64,000 nucleotides of DNA from positions 124,001 through 188,000 of the forward strand of contig NZ_VTUU01000002.1 of NCBI RefSeq assembly GCF_008370345.1. Reading direction: 5' to 3'. Below are positions 8,386 through 18,006 of this stretch, in pieces. The notes under the pieces are model-generated. The model had not been told where the DNA came from. It saw only the letters and a program-made list of their open reading frames with translations, and ran no database searches. Position 1 is the first letter of the stretch. Each line of letters starts with the position of its first letter. The DNA comes from Marinobacter salinexigens (lineage in GTDB: Bacteria > Pseudomonadota > Gammaproteobacteria > Pseudomonadales > Oleiphilaceae). The translations under genes and the position numbers were made by a program.

Positions 8386-10140
8386 ATGCTACCGATAAAA
8401 CCTGTTTTGGCCATGTGCCGGCGCGTGCTGCTGGCTCTGGCGATTTTGGCCTCTCCGGCCCTCAGTTCCGCCCAGCAGGTTGTTGTCCAGTTGGAAGGGG
8501 ATTTTCCGCGTTTAAAAAAGAACGCAGAGGCCTTCATTGGCGACGTGGAAGGGCGTACCTCTGACAACCTTCGCCGGTATGCACCGACAGCCGTCGATCA
8601 GGCCAAAAGCGCACTGAAAGCCCTTGGCTACTACAAACCGGACATGGGGTGGACAGTGGAAGAGGGAGATGGCGACGAGCCCGCCCGTCTCATCCTGAAC
8701 ATTACCCCGGGTGAACCGGTGCGGGTGATCTCCCGGGTGGTGGAGATTCGGGGGGCGGCGGAGTCTGATAGCCGATTTATGAGGGAACTGCCTCCGAACC
8801 CCGCCGAAGGTGATGTGCTGGACCACGGCGAGTATTCGGCGTTGCGCGATACCCTGCAGGCCCGGGCGAGGCGTCGCGGCTATTTCGACGGCAAATTCAT
8901 CACTCATACTCTGGAAGTGGATCCGGATGCGGGAACAGCCGCCATAACGCTGATCTATGAAAGTGGCGAACGATACCGGCTGGGCGCGGTGACCTTTTCC
9001 GAGGGCCACTATTTCGAAACGAGTCTTCTTCAACAGTTCGTGACGTTTGAACCGGGTACGCCTTATCACTCGGACGAAGTGGCTCAACTCAGTCGCGACT
9101 TGTCGAACAGCGGCTATTTTTCTGGCGTAGACGTGGATGCTGCACCGTCCAGTGCGGTGGATGGTGTTATTCCCGTTCAGGTCACCCTCAACCAGCGGGA
9201 ACGGCGGTCAGTGTCGGCCGGTGTTGGTTTTTCCACCGACGTTGGCCCCCGGTTCAGGGGCAACTGGCGTGAACACTGGATTAACCCTATGGGCCATTCA
9301 CGGGGTGCGGAAACCGAGCTTTCCGCACCAAGGCAGAATCTTTCCACCTGGTATGAACTCCCCCTGGACCCTCCCATGACGGATCTGATCCGCTTCACGG
9401 CGGGTTACCAGCGGGAAGATATAGAAAATGTCGAGTCAGAATTGTTCACACTGGGTCAGCAATGGCAGCATGAGCTGGACAGCGGTTGGCTCCAGGTGCT
9501 TTCCCTGACGTGGGAAGGGGAACGGTACAACATCGGCAACGACGAGACCGGTACCAGTAGCCTGCTGCTACCCGGCGTAGGCTATTCCAAGATTCATGCG
9601 AATTCGGCCCTGGACCCTTCCCGGGGGTACCGGCTTCAGTTGGACATCAAGGGGTCTCACCGTGCCGCGCTGTCGGATGTCGACATTTTGCATGTGAATG
9701 CGCTGGCGAAGGTTTTGTTTACAGTGGCAGGAAACCACCGTTTTCTCGCACGGGGCCAGTTCGGCGCAGTCGCCACCAACCGTTTTGAGGACGTACCTCC
9801 GTCACTACGTTTCTTCGCTGGTGGTGACCAGACGGTCCGGGGCTATGGTTATGAAACCCTGTCGCCTGAGAATGACAATGGCATACCTGTCGGTGGGCGT
9901 TATCTGATGGTTGGCAGCGCTGAATACCAGTATCAGTTTGCAGATCGGTGGCGGACAGCGGTGTTTGCCGATCATGGTAATGCAGTGAACGACCTGTTTG
10001 ACCCACTGGCCTCTGGCGTGGGAATAGGTCTCCGGTGGATCAGTCCGGTTGGCCCGCTGAGACTGGATATTGCTAAAGGTCTTAACCCGGAATTTGGTGG
10101 TGACTGGCGCTTGCACTTCTCAATGGGGCCCGAGCTGTGA
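8386..10140 (+). CDS. tamA: TamA, outer-membrane component of the translocation and assembly module
   Basis: A 584-residue Omp85-family precursor. The signal peptide runs to about residue 28 (VLLALAILASPALSSA). POTRA domains fill about 30-260, then a BamA-like beta-barrel runs to the C-terminus, with FFAGGDQTVRGYGYETLSP matching the conserved L6-loop region (VRGY/F). With the inner-membrane-anchored TamB it inserts or assembles outer-membrane proteins and has been linked to phospholipid transport. The start at 8386 has a weak ribosome site, but it places the signal peptide correctly. Its stop overlaps the tamB start (TGATG), indicating translational coupling. Confidence 0.92.
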   Translation: MLPIKPVLAMCRRVLLALAILASPALSSAQQVVVQLEGDFPRLKKNAEAFIGDVEGRTSDNLRRYAPTAVDQAKSALKALGYYKPDMGWTVEEGDGDEPARLILNITPGEPVRVISRVVEIRGAAESDSRFMRELPPNPAEGDVLDHGEYSALRDTLQARARRRGYFDGKFITHTLEVDPDAGTAAITLIYESGERYRLGAVTFSEGHYFETSLLQQFVTFEPGTPYHSDEVAQLSRDLSNSGYFSGVDVDAAPSSAVDGVIPVQVTLNQRERRSVSAGVGFSTDVGPRFRGNWREHWINPMGHSRGAETELSAPRQNLSTWYELPLDPPMTDLIRFTAGYQREDIENVESELFTLGQQWQHELDSGWLQVLSLTWEGERYNIGNDETGTSSLLLPGVGYSKIHANSALDPSRGYRLQLDIKGSHRAALSDVDILHVNALAKVLFTVAGNHRFLARGQFGAVATNRFEDVPPSLRFFAGGDQTVRGYGYETLSPENDNGIPVGGRYLMVGSAEYQYQFADRWRTAVFADHGNAVNDLFDPLASGVGIGLRWISPVGPLRLDIAKGLNPEFGGDWRLHFSMGPEL

Positions 10141-13100
10141 TGGACAACACAACCGACAAACCCGGGGAGAATGTAAGGGCAGCAGACACCGGGCCGGCTA
10201 TGGCAAAAGGGCATCGGTGGCGCCGATTTCTGATCTGGACCGCCGTGATACTGATCCTGCTGCCAGTGCTTCTGATCACTGCAGTATTGTTGGCTTTACG
10301 TTCTGAAACCGGTACCGCCTGGGTGATCGATCAGATACCGGGGCTGGATGTGTCAGCGGGGAATGGATCGCTGTTCGGAGAGTGGCGGGCGGAGCGCCTG
10401 AAGTGGCAGGGCTATGGTGTTTTTGTGCAGGCGGAAGAACCCTACATCGATTGGTCACCGTCCTGTCTCTTCAACAAGCAGCTATGCCTCGATTCCCTGA
10501 ATCTGCGGGCACTGGTCATAACCACACTGCCTTCGGAGGGTTCAGAAAAGGGGAATGAAGGCATTGATCTTCCGGATGTGGATTTACCAATAGCGTTGCG
10601 CATTGGCAACGTGAATCTGGGGCCATTTGTGCTCAATGGCTCTCCGGTCTGGGATAGCGTCGAGCTGTCGGCACAAGGCTCGGGTTCTGAGTGGCAGTTG
10701 GATAAGGTGGCTTATCGGCTTGGTGACCTGGGCGTGACGGCCCGTGGCCGGGTAACAACCCGCCGTGACTGGCCACTGGACCTGCACGTGAGCGCAGATA
10801 TTCCGCCGCCATCCGGTGAAAACTGGAATATTGATCTGTCCCTCGCCGGCAGTATTCGTGACCTGAGGGTGACGGGCCAGAGCGTAGGCTATCTCAATGC
10901 GACCCTGTCGGGGCGCGTGTCGCCGCTGGATCCAACACTGCCTGCCGAGCTCAGGCTGACGTCCAGCGAGTTTCTTGCGCTTGATACGCTGCCAGCAACA
11001 CTGACGCTGCAAAACTGGACAGTGGATGCGAAGGGCAGCCTTGAATCCGGTTTCCGTACGCGCACCCAGGCAACATTACCTGGAACGACCGGACCGATCG
11101 GGCTATCTGTGCGTGGGTTGGTGACGACAGGCGGCGCTCGCGATCTGAGTATTTCCCTGGATGAAAAAGCGGTTGAAGGGCAGCCGGGTAGTGTCCGTCT
11201 GGAGGGCAATGTCGACTGGCTGCAAGGGCTTAAGGCCGAGACCGGTGTCTCTCTGCAGGCCTTCCCCTGGTATTCATTGTTGCCGGACATGGCAGAGCCA
11301 CCAGTCATACTGGAAACCCTGAGTGGCAACGCGAGCTGGGATAATGGTGTCTATCATGCTGGCCTCACTGCAGACGTGAACGGTCCGCAGGGGCGGGCCA
11401 ATGTTGCCGCGGTTATCAACGGGGATCTGGAAGAGGCAAGCCTGACTGATCTCAAGGTGACGACGGGCGCAGGTGCGCTGACCGGAAATGGCTCGGTGAA
11501 CTTTGCTGGTCCTCTATCCTGGCAAGCCGCGTTGGCTCTGGAAAACTTCAATCCCGGTTATTGGGTCCCCATTCTGGAAGCAAATCTCAGCGGTAGCGTG
11601 GAAACCCGGGGGGCTCTCCGTGGGGAGGCGATTCCCGACATGCTGGCCAACTGGGCCGTTGCGGGCACGTGGCAGGGCAAACCCGCTGTTGCCGAAGGCA
11701 ACCTGGATACGTCATCAGGCCAGTGGGAGGTGTCAGATCTCGCGGTCTCGGTGGGTGACAACAGGATTTCCGGCAAGGGCGCATGGGGGCGAACACTGTT
11801 TGCGGATTTCGATGTCTTCCTCCCATCACCGGGCGATCTGGTGGCCGGACTCGCCGGCAGTGTGAGCGCAACACTGAAGGCTTCCGGCACTCCGGAGCAA
11901 CCGGACGGCACGTTAACGTTGAAGGGCAGAAATCTCGGATGGCAGGACAGTGTTGATGCGGAGAGCCTTGACCTCACCGCGGAACTGCAGCCCGGTTTTC
12001 ACCTCGACAGCCAACTGCAGGTGCGTGGCCTGTCTGCAGCTGGCCAGCGTCTCGAATCCATCATGCTGGAGGCGAAAGGTACACAGGAGAATCACACCCT
12101 CACGTTAGAGGCCGACCATGAAGGCGCGTCGCTTGAGCTGGCCTTTGCAGGTGGGTTTGATTCGGTCTGGGCGGCATGGAGCGGCTCGCTGGAGAGAGGG
12201 GTGATCGATGTTCCAGGTCAGAATCAACTCTGGGAACTGGCAGAACCCGCAACGCTGGATTATCCGTTTGGCAAGGAGTTGCTGTTCGGTGCTCATTGCT
12301 GGCGCTGGAGCGAAAGTTCGGTTTGCGCTGGTGATCAGATCCTGCTGCCGGAGCCCCGGATTACTTACCGAATCAGCAACTTTCCGACCGAGGCACTGGC
12401 GCCGCTATTCCCTGAAACCGTGCAGTGGAAAGCGATGATCAATGGTGACGTCGACCTGGCCGTAACGCCCTCCGGGCCGGATGGGCATCTGAGCCTGGAT
12501 GCTGGCGAGGGTGAATTCCGGGTATTGCTTGATGGTGAATGGCAGTCGCTGGTACATAAAACCCTGTCATCCACGGTTACGCTCAAACCAGACAATGCCG
12601 ATATGCAGCTTCTCCTGTCTGGGCCCGAGCTTGGTCAACTGGCGGTAGACCTGTCTGTTGATCCGCGAACTCCCCAGAGGAACGTAGAGGGAACGTTCAG
12701 TCTCAACGGGTTCGATTTTGCTTTGGTTGGGCTGCTGAGCGGACTTCAGGAAGTGGCTGGTGAAATCAGTGGAGAGGGTCGTCTGGCCGGTCCCCTGATG
12801 AAGCCGTCTGTTGTGGGGCAATTAGCGCTGACGGGCGGGCGGGTTGTTGACCATCGGCTGCCTGTTCCGGTGGAAGAGGCGGTCGCCAGTATCGACCTGA
12901 AAGGCTATTCAGCGGATTTGTCAGCCCGCATAAAGAGCAATGCCCGGAGCCAGACCATTCTGGATGGCACCGTGAACTGGCAGGGTAAGCCTGAGGCGGA
13001 ACTCAGGGTGTCGGGGGAGCGGATACCGTTCGCTCTGGAACCCTACGCGAGCATCGAACTGGCGCCGGATCTGACGATCTCGCTACGGGAAAACGATCTC

Positions 13101-13913
13101 AGCATAAGCGGGCAGGTCGAAGTGCCCAGAGGCAGTATCGAGATCAAAGGCTTGCCTGCCCAGGCGGTGTCTGTGTCTGACGATGAAGTGATTGTCGGCG
13201 TTGAAAAAGAGGAACCGGTTATCCGGCAACTCAACATGGATGTGACGGTGATCGTCGGGGAAGATCAGGTGACCTTTGCCGCTTTTGGCGTGGAGGGTGA
13301 TCTTGAAGGCACCATCAGAATTGGTAACGACATGGAAACCAGGGGTACGTTGCAACTTGTGAACGGCCAGTACGAGGCCTTCGGCCAGGAACTGGAGCTG
13401 CGGCGGGCCCGTCTGGTGTTTGTGGGTAATCTGACCCAGCCATACCTGGATATAGAAGCGGTAAGAACGGTTGATGCCGTGGTAGCGGGGATACGCCTCA
13501 GTGGCCCGGTGCAATCGCCGACCAGTGAAGTGTTTTCCGAGCCTGATATGCCTCAGACCGATGCTTTGTCCTACGTAATTCTCGGCCGGGCTCCCCAGAC
13601 CCAGGGGGATGAAGGGCAGATGAGCAGAGCCGCACTGGCGCTCGGCCTGACTCAGGCGAGTCGGTTCACCGGGGACATCGGTGAAGAGTTCGGTATTCAG
13701 AACCTGATGCTGGAAGCGGAAGGCAGCGGTGAGGAAACCTCAGTGGTTGCAAGTGGTTACCTCACCGACGAACTCAGCGTTCGTTATGGAGTCGGGATTT
13801 TTGAACCGATAACCACCGTGGCTTTGCGTTATGACCTTGGGCGTTATTTCTATCTGGAGGCGGCCAGCGGCCTGGCTGCCTCACTGGATATTTTCTACAC
13901 CCGGGATTTCTGA
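10140..13913 (+). CDS. tamB: TamB, translocation and assembly module inner-membrane/periplasmic protein
   Basis: A 1257-residue protein, typical for the family. A single N-terminal membrane anchor (FLIWTAVILILLPVLLITAV) precedes a very long repetitive beta-rich periplasmic region of the AsmA/TamB kind. It ends in a DUF490/TamB domain (LVNGQYEAFGQELELRRARL; SYVILGRAPQT; LDIFYTRDF at the end). It bridges the periplasm to TamA. ATG 10140 overlaps the tamA stop by one base; a GTG three bases earlier is possible. It converges with the SIMPL gene, one base away. Confidence 0.93.
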   Translation: MDNTTDKPGENVRAADTGPAMAKGHRWRRFLIWTAVILILLPVLLITAVLLALRSETGTAWVIDQIPGLDVSAGNGSLFGEWRAERLKWQGYGVFVQAEEPYIDWSPSCLFNKQLCLDSLNLRALVITTLPSEGSEKGNEGIDLPDVDLPIALRIGNVNLGPFVLNGSPVWDSVELSAQGSGSEWQLDKVAYRLGDLGVTARGRVTTRRDWPLDLHVSADIPPPSGENWNIDLSLAGSIRDLRVTGQSVGYLNATLSGRVSPLDPTLPAELRLTSSEFLALDTLPATLTLQNWTVDAKGSLESGFRTRTQATLPGTTGPIGLSVRGLVTTGGARDLSISLDEKAVEGQPGSVRLEGNVDWLQGLKAETGVSLQAFPWYSLLPDMAEPPVILETLSGNASWDNGVYHAGLTADVNGPQGRANVAAVINGDLEEASLTDLKVTTGAGALTGNGSVNFAGPLSWQAALALENFNPGYWVPILEANLSGSVETRGALRGEAIPDMLANWAVAGTWQGKPAVAEGNLDTSSGQWEVSDLAVSVGDNRISGKGAWGRTLFADFDVFLPSPGDLVAGLAGSVSATLKASGTPEQPDGTLTLKGRNLGWQDSVDAESLDLTAELQPGFHLDSQLQVRGLSAAGQRLESIMLEAKGTQENHTLTLEADHEGASLELAFAGGFDSVWAAWSGSLERGVIDVPGQNQLWELAEPATLDYPFGKELLFGAHCWRWSESSVCAGDQILLPEPRITYRISNFPTEALAPLFPETVQWKAMINGDVDLAVTPSGPDGHLSLDAGEGEFRVLLDGEWQSLVHKTLSSTVTLKPDNADMQLLLSGPELGQLAVDLSVDPRTPQRNVEGTFSLNGFDFALVGLLSGLQEVAGEISGEGRLAGPLMKPSVVGQLALTGGRVVDHRLPVPVEEAVASIDLKGYSADLSARIKSNARSQTILDGTVNWQGKPEAELRVSGERIPFALEPYASIELAPDLTISLRENDLSISGQVEVPRGSIEIKGLPAQAVSVSDDEVIVGVEKEEPVIRQLNMDVTVIVGEDQVTFAAFGVEGDLEGTIRIGNDMETRGTLQLVNGQYEAFGQELELRRARLVFVGNLTQPYLDIEAVRTVDAVVAGIRLSGPVQSPTSEVFSEPDMPQTDALSYVILGRAPQTQGDEGQMSRAALALGLTQASRFTGDIGEEFGIQNLMLEAEGSGEETSVVASGYLTDELSVRYGVGIFEPITTVALRYDLGRYFYLEAASGLAASLDIFYTRDF

Positions 13914-13914
13914 T

Positions 13915-14598
13915 TCAGTCCAGTTCGAACGTTGCGTTCACCGATGCCTGAATTTCACGGATACCGACACTGGATACGGTGTCTGAAACCATTTTCGCTT
14001 CGGCCATCATCATGGGGCGTGGCCGGAAACCGCCATTAACGTTGATGGTGACGACCTCACCACAGGTTTGTTTCAGTTGAGAGGCCACGAAATCGCATCG
14101 AGACCGGGCATCGGCAATGGCCAGGGCCAACGCTTCTCGCTCAAAACGGCTTTCGTCTGAATGAAAAAACTGGCCCGGGTTGAGGGAATAGTCGAGCCCG
14201 ATCTGCTGTGCCTGTTCCAGAATCGGGTTCAGCAGGTTGAGGTCGTTGATGCTGAAGCTGACAGTCTGGGACGCCACGGCCTGTTTCTCGATCTCTCCCT
14301 GACGGTCTGTCGGTTGGACGGTGCGGCTGTATAGCTGAACGTTGGCGTCTGTGTAGTCTTGCAACTGCCCACGATACTCCTCTATTGCTGTGCGCCACTG
14401 TTCGATCAGTCCGTGTACCCGTTCCGTTGCTTTCTGGGGTAATGCGTGTTCTGCGCTGGCGGTAAACTGAAGTCGAGCGCTGTCCGGTTCGTAACGTACG
14501 CTGCCTTCGCCGCTGAGAGTGACTTCACCTGCCAAGGCCAGGCCGGGCAGCAGTGCCATTGGTAGCATTGCGTGGCACAGGGTTTTGTATCCGATCAT
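13915..14598 (-). CDS. SIMPL-domain (DUF541) periplasmic protein
   Basis: A 227-residue protein with an N-terminal signal peptide (LCHAMLPMALLPGLALAG) and a SIMPL/DUF541 domain: GEGSVRYEPDSARLQFTASA at its start and ALAIADARSRCDFVASQL in the conserved helix. Such proteins are exported or outer-membrane associated, and oligomerising members include BP26/OMP28; their biochemical function is unclear. The ATG at 14598 follows GGAG at 8 bases. It is the last gene of a minus-strand set with the amidotransferase-like and amidoligase genes, 53 bases downstream, so it may be cotranscribed without sharing their function. Confidence 0.85.
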   Translation of the reverse strand: MIGYKTLCHAMLPMALLPGLALAGEVTLSGEGSVRYEPDSARLQFTASAEHALPQKATERVHGLIEQWRTAIEEYRGQLQDYTDANVQLYSRTVQPTDRQGEIEKQAVASQTVSFSINDLNLLNPILEQAQQIGLDYSLNPGQFFHSDESRFEREALALAIADARSRCDFVASQLKQTCGEVVTINVNGGFRPRPMMMAEAKMVSDTVSSVGIREIQASVNATFELD

Positions 14599-14651
14599 CG
14601 CATGTCTCCTTTTATGCCTGATGTATGCCTGATGGCATTATTTCGGGTTTC

Positions 14652-15377
14652 TCACTCGCCATCGGGTTCCAGCCGAGCGAGCTTCAGTTCTCGGGCTGCG
14701 TGGACAAACTCACTGAATATCCGACGGTGCCCGCTGTGGTAAAGCAGGTATTCCGGGTGCCATTGCACGCCCATCAGCCATTGTTCGTGGGTATTCTCAA
14801 TGGCCTGGACGAACAGATCATTGTCGACAGCCACGACACGCAGGTTTTCGCCCAGCCGCTTGATGGCCTGGCTGTGTATACGGTTTGCGCCAATGGTAGG
14901 AGAGCGCATGATGCCTCCCAACCGGGTGCCCTGCACCACACGCACTGTCTGCAAGGGGAGCAACAGCGGGCGGTGGCGGGTGTGATTGCGCAAGGGGGTT
15001 ACGTTCTGACAAAGTGTGCCGCCATGGAAAACATTGATGAACTGGGCACCGCGACAGATGCCAAGTACCGGCAGCCCTATCTGCTCCGCGCTTTCCAGCA
15101 AGCGTTGGTCGGTGTCATCCCTTTTGCGGTCGTACCGGGCTGTTACCCGGGATTGCTGCCCATAGCGTTCCGGATGCACGTGGGTGCCGCCCGATAGCAC
15201 CAATCCGTCCAGAAGAGACACGTCAGTGTGGGCCCCAGGCCGAATATAATGGGTTTGGGCACCGCACATTTTCAGTCCCAGGCTGATCAGCCTGAGCGCC
15301 GTGCTTTTTCGCGCCGGGCCGCTGATACCAATGGTCAGCCCGGGCGTTTCTTCTTCGTACAGAGTGCTGTCAGACAT
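14652..15377 (-). CDS. Class I glutamine amidotransferase-like protein (peptidase C26 type)
   Basis: A 241-residue protein with the catalytic nucleophile in LGICRGAQ (Cys108) and the His/Glu pair in GVQWHPEY (His207, Glu209). SGGTHVHPERYG marks the gamma-Glu-GABA hydrolase (PuuD-like) branch. Such enzymes hydrolyse gamma-glutamyl amide bonds or release ammonia from glutamine. Its start overlaps the end of the amidoligase gene by 8 bp, implying a coupled pair. Amidoligase_2/GAT pairs were described by comparative genomics (Aravind and co-workers) as candidate systems for making or editing peptide-like amides. The product here is unknown. Confidence 0.85.
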   Translation of the reverse strand: MSDSTLYEEETPGLTIGISGPARKSTALRLISLGLKMCGAQTHYIRPGAHTDVSLLDGLVLSGGTHVHPERYGQQSRVTARYDRKRDDTDQRLLESAEQIGLPVLGICRGAQFINVFHGGTLCQNVTPLRNHTRHRPLLLPLQTVRVVQGTRLGGIMRSPTIGANRIHSQAIKRLGENLRVVAVDNDLFVQAIENTHEQWLMGVQWHPEYLLYHSGHRRIFSEFVHAARELKLARLEPDGE

Positions 15378-16371
15378 AACCTTTATCGGCCAGCCAGTCT
15401 TCGCAGGAGTCTTCCCAGTTGTGTGTCAGGTTGTGGAGACTGAATTTTCGGGCCTCCCGGTACAGCGCCTTGAGCTCGGCCAGGTCAGAAGCATTAGCGG
15501 CGACTTGCTCCAGCACAACCCAGTCATTCCAGACCGTTGAAAAGTGCCAGTCGGGATTGTCTATGTCGCAGTCCGGCAGCCGATAGTGCAGGGTGGGCCG
15601 GGATTTTATGCGAGGATCCCGCACGTACTGGTCCAGCAGGGGCTTATCCAGATGGGCGAAGAGGGGCAACAGGTCCAGCGCCCGGTTGCGGGTCGGGTTG
15701 AACTCGAGATAGTCATGCATCAGGCCGGACAGCGTGGGCTGATAATCATCCTCCAGCAAGCGGTCAACATACCTGTTGCTCCAGGGCTCGATATAGGTGG
15801 TGAACTTGCGGCTGATATCAATCTGGTGACGGCGCTTGAGCCAGTTATAGAGCGCTGCAAAGGCTTGCAGGTAACGGACGATGGTTTCCGGATTAAGGTC
15901 TGGCAGCTCGGGGTTTAGCTGAAGACCGAACGCATAATACAGTGCTTCGCGGCTGCCCAGCGCACCGGCATCGCGTAGTTCGTCGACCAGTGTCTGAACC
16001 TGCTCGAGCTCGCCGAATGGTAGTGGGGGGCTGACGATTTCGAGCGGCACCACAAGCTCTGCTGCGGCATCGATCAAATCCATTGCCTGCCCACTGAGTT
16101 CCCGGAGTGAGTCGGGCAGACGTTCGTCATCCAGGTCCAGCTCCTTGATGGGATCCGAATCCAGCTCAATTGTGTACGTCCCATGCCGGGTTTCCATTCG
16201 CGTGACATAACGGGAAGCTTCCTGCGCCTGTCCGTTCAGCAGGTGGGCGACTTTCTCTACGAGATCCTTGTAGCCAAGCCCGGACAACTCTATCTCGACG
16301 CCAACACGGCGTTGCTTTCCATCACAGGTATTCAGGATATCGGGCATGTTACAGACGTTCGTACTGTTCAT
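15370..16371 (-). CDS. Amidoligase-family enzyme (Amidoligase_2, glutamine-synthetase-like fold)
   Basis: A 333-residue protein with the family opening RRVGVEIELSGLG (acidic metal/ATP-binding GxExE-type motif). TYTIELDSDP, EIVSPPLPFGELEQV and YYAFGLQLNPELPD follow, in the order seen in Amidoligase_2 (COG2170/GCS-like) proteins. These are predicted ATP-dependent ligases joining an amine to a carboxylate. ATG 16371 has GGGAG 7 bases upstream. It overlaps the downstream amidotransferase-like gene by 8 bp and is divergent from lexA. The identification comes from motif recall, not alignment; the substrate is unknown. Confidence 0.75.
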   Translation of the reverse strand: MNSTNVCNMPDILNTCDGKQRRVGVEIELSGLGYKDLVEKVAHLLNGQAQEASRYVTRMETRHGTYTIELDSDPIKELDLDDERLPDSLRELSGQAMDLIDAAAELVVPLEIVSPPLPFGELEQVQTLVDELRDAGALGSREALYYAFGLQLNPELPDLNPETIVRYLQAFAALYNWLKRRHQIDISRKFTTYIEPWSNRYVDRLLEDDYQPTLSGLMHDYLEFNPTRNRALDLLPLFAHLDKPLLDQYVRDPRIKSRPTLHYRLPDCDIDNPDWHFSTVWNDWVVLEQVAANASDLAELKALYREARKFSLHNLTHNWEDSCEDWLADKGYV

Positions 16372-16463
16372 AGTGCTCCCTGATTATCTGGATTCCTTCC
16401 TGAGCCTATCACACCCGCCGGTGAAAGCTTGTTACACACCGGTAAAGAAAAGTGGATACAGGG

Positions 16464-16516
16464 TTTACACTGGATAAAACACTGTATATAGTCTCAGTTA
16501 CTGTATATAAAAACAG
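16464..16516 (+). promoter_or_regulatory. lexA promoter with two LexA (SOS) boxes
   Basis: TTTACA (16464-16469), a 17-base spacer and TATAGT (16487-16492) form a sigma-70 promoter. Two LexA boxes of the CTG-N10-CAG type follow: CTGTATATAGTCTCAG at 16482-16497, over the -10, and CTGTATATAAAAACAG at 16501-16516, at the expected transcription start. The second is close to consensus. Their 19-base centre spacing resembles the double operator of E. coli lexA. This gives autorepression of lexA-sulA and induction by DNA damage. Confidence 0.9.
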
Positions 16517-16529
16517 GTGGAGAGGCTTG

Positions 16530-17141
16530 ATGAAGCTGACAGCCAGGCAATCACAGGTGTTGGATATTATCCGGCGCTATTTGGATGAAACAGGGTATCC
16601 CCCTACGCGTGCGGAAATTGCATCAGAGCTGGGGTTCCGCTCGGCCAATGCCGCGGAAGAACACCTTCGGGCTCTGGCTCGTAAAGGCGCAATCGAAATG
16701 GTACCCGGTGCCAGTCGAGGCATCCGCCTGCCGGAAACCGAGGAAGACCTTGGCTTGCCAGTGATTGGTCAGGTCGCTGCAGGTAGCCCGATTCTGGCTC
16801 AGGAACATATTGAAGATCATGTAACCCTGAGGCCGGAATTCTTCTCTCCATCGGCTGATTACCTGCTCAGGGTTCGTGGTATGAGCATGAAGGATATCGG
16901 CATCCTGGATGGCGACCTTCTTGCGGTTCACCGTACCCAGGATGTTCATAACGGACAGGTGGTTGTGGCCCGGGTAGGTGAGGATGAAGTCACGGTGAAG
17001 CGTTTCCGAAAGGAAGGGTCGAAAGTTTACCTGATCGCGGAAAATGAAGAGTTTGCTCCGATCGAAGTCGATCTGAGAGAGCAGCAGCTTTTTATCGAAG
17101 GCTTGGGTGTTGGTGTTATCCGGCGTTCCGATCTGCACTGA
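16530..17141 (+). CDS. lexA: LexA repressor, SOS master regulator
   Basis: A 203-residue protein, the family length. The N-terminal winged helix-turn-helix (residues 1-65: [38 protein letters not shown]) binds CTG-N10-CAG boxes. The C-terminal S24 peptidase domain has the self-cleavage bond Ala84-Gly85 (QVAAGSP), Ser119 (VRGMSMKD) and Lys157 (VTVKRF), nearly the E. coli numbering. RecA filaments trigger self-cleavage. The ATG at 16530 gives the conserved N-terminus and lies after both SOS boxes; the longer reading frame upstream runs through the operators. It forms an operon with sulA, 39 bases downstream. Confidence 0.98.
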   Translation: MKLTARQSQVLDIIRRYLDETGYPPTRAEIASELGFRSANAAEEHLRALARKGAIEMVPGASRGIRLPETEEDLGLPVIGQVAAGSPILAQEHIEDHVTLRPEFFSPSADYLLRVRGMSMKDIGILDGDLLAVHRTQDVHNGQVVVARVGEDEVTVKRFRKEGSKVYLIAENEEFAPIEVDLREQQLFIEGLGVGVIRRSDLH

Positions 17142-17180
17142 TCGAACTGGAACTAACGGAAACTGGAAAGCAGGTGAATC

Positions 17181-17666
17181 ATGGAACAGCTCAGCTTTAA
17201 TCAGAATCTGGCTTATCAGCAGGGTGCCATGGCTTATCAGGTACCGGCCTCTTCCGAACGGCGCACGGTAATTCGTGCCCGACGTAAACCGGATGCGGCT
17301 GAACCGGCGGTCGCGGGTAACGTCACCGAGATCATTTTGCCTCAGGGGCAAGTAGAGAACTTTCAGCTGTTACTGCCCATGCTTACCCAGTTGAACCAGG
17401 AGAAACGCTGGCTGGCGTGGATTGATCCGCCACACGAGCTGGTCAGTAAGTGGCAGAAAATGCATGGTATTGTGGCTGGCGAGCTTCTGGTGCTGCGTTC
17501 CACCGCCGAGTATCCGGCGCAGCAGCTAGCGGAAAGAGCGCTCAGCGCGGGTACCTGTCATGCCGTCGTGATGTGGACGAGCAAGCTGGGGCGTTCAGCT
17601 TTTGAAGCTTTGCAACAGGCCTCTGCAAAAGGAAACAGTCACGGGGTTGTCCTTCGACAGCGCTGA
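17181..17666 (+). CDS. sulA: SulA-like SOS cell-division inhibitor
   Basis: A 161-residue protein sitting directly behind lexA, as in Pseudomonas. The region ITEI-like NVTEIILPQGQVENFQLLLP followed by LNQEKRWLAWIDPP matches the RecA-like core of SulA, which sequesters FtsZ during DNA damage and so delays division. CHAVVMWTSKLGRSAFEALQ is the other conserved block. The ribosome site is GCAGGTG, 7 bases before ATG. Cotranscription with lexA places it under the two SOS boxes at 16482-16516. Confidence 0.88.
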   Translation: MEQLSFNQNLAYQQGAMAYQVPASSERRTVIRARRKPDAAEPAVAGNVTEIILPQGQVENFQLLLPMLTQLNQEKRWLAWIDPPHELVSKWQKMHGIVAGELLVLRSTAEYPAQQLAERALSAGTCHAVVMWTSKLGRSAFEALQQASAKGNSHGVVLRQR

Positions 17667-17693
17667 TCTGCAGTAGGCCCTGATGCCAGGAAA

Positions 17694-17954
17694 TCAGTGC
17701 AGGGTATAGCTGGGCTGGGATTCGGCCAGTTCGGCTTCCTCCTCTTCCCAGTCGATGTCGTGGGCAATATTGCCAACGGCTTCAATGCCGGCGGCGATCA
17801 TTGCCTTGGCAACATTCATGTCACGATCTTCCATCATTTCGCGAGCTTCGTCCGAAAACGAAATTTTTACCAGCGGTGCGGTGTCGTCATCAACGCGGCG
17901 CAGTGCATAGTCGCCATTGCTGAGTTGTACAATTTCGAAAAACGACGGAGACAT
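17694..17954 (-). CDS. Conserved small hypothetical protein (next to sulA in pseudomonads too)
   Basis: An 86-residue acidic protein, MSPSFFEIVQLSNGDYALRR onward, with a DIDWEEEEAEL tail and no signal peptide or membrane segment. The position beside lexA-sulA and a DUF6586-type gene matches the order recalled from Pseudomonas aeruginosa (PA3007-PA3010), which supports it as a real gene. No function is assigned. It converges with sulA, with 27 bases between stops. Confidence 0.8.
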   Translation of the reverse strand: MSPSFFEIVQLSNGDYALRRVDDDTAPLVKISFSDEAREMMEDRDMNVAKAMIAAGIEAVGNIAHDIDWEEEEAELAESQPSYTLH

Positions 17955-18006
17955 TCAATAAAACCTTTAACTTTAAGTATTTGCGATCCAGGTATGGCAG
18001 GGTGGA

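Noticed and set aside
16452..16529. Longer LexA start at 16452
   Set aside because: It would translate through the promoter and both SOS boxes; ATG 16530 gives the conserved N-terminus.
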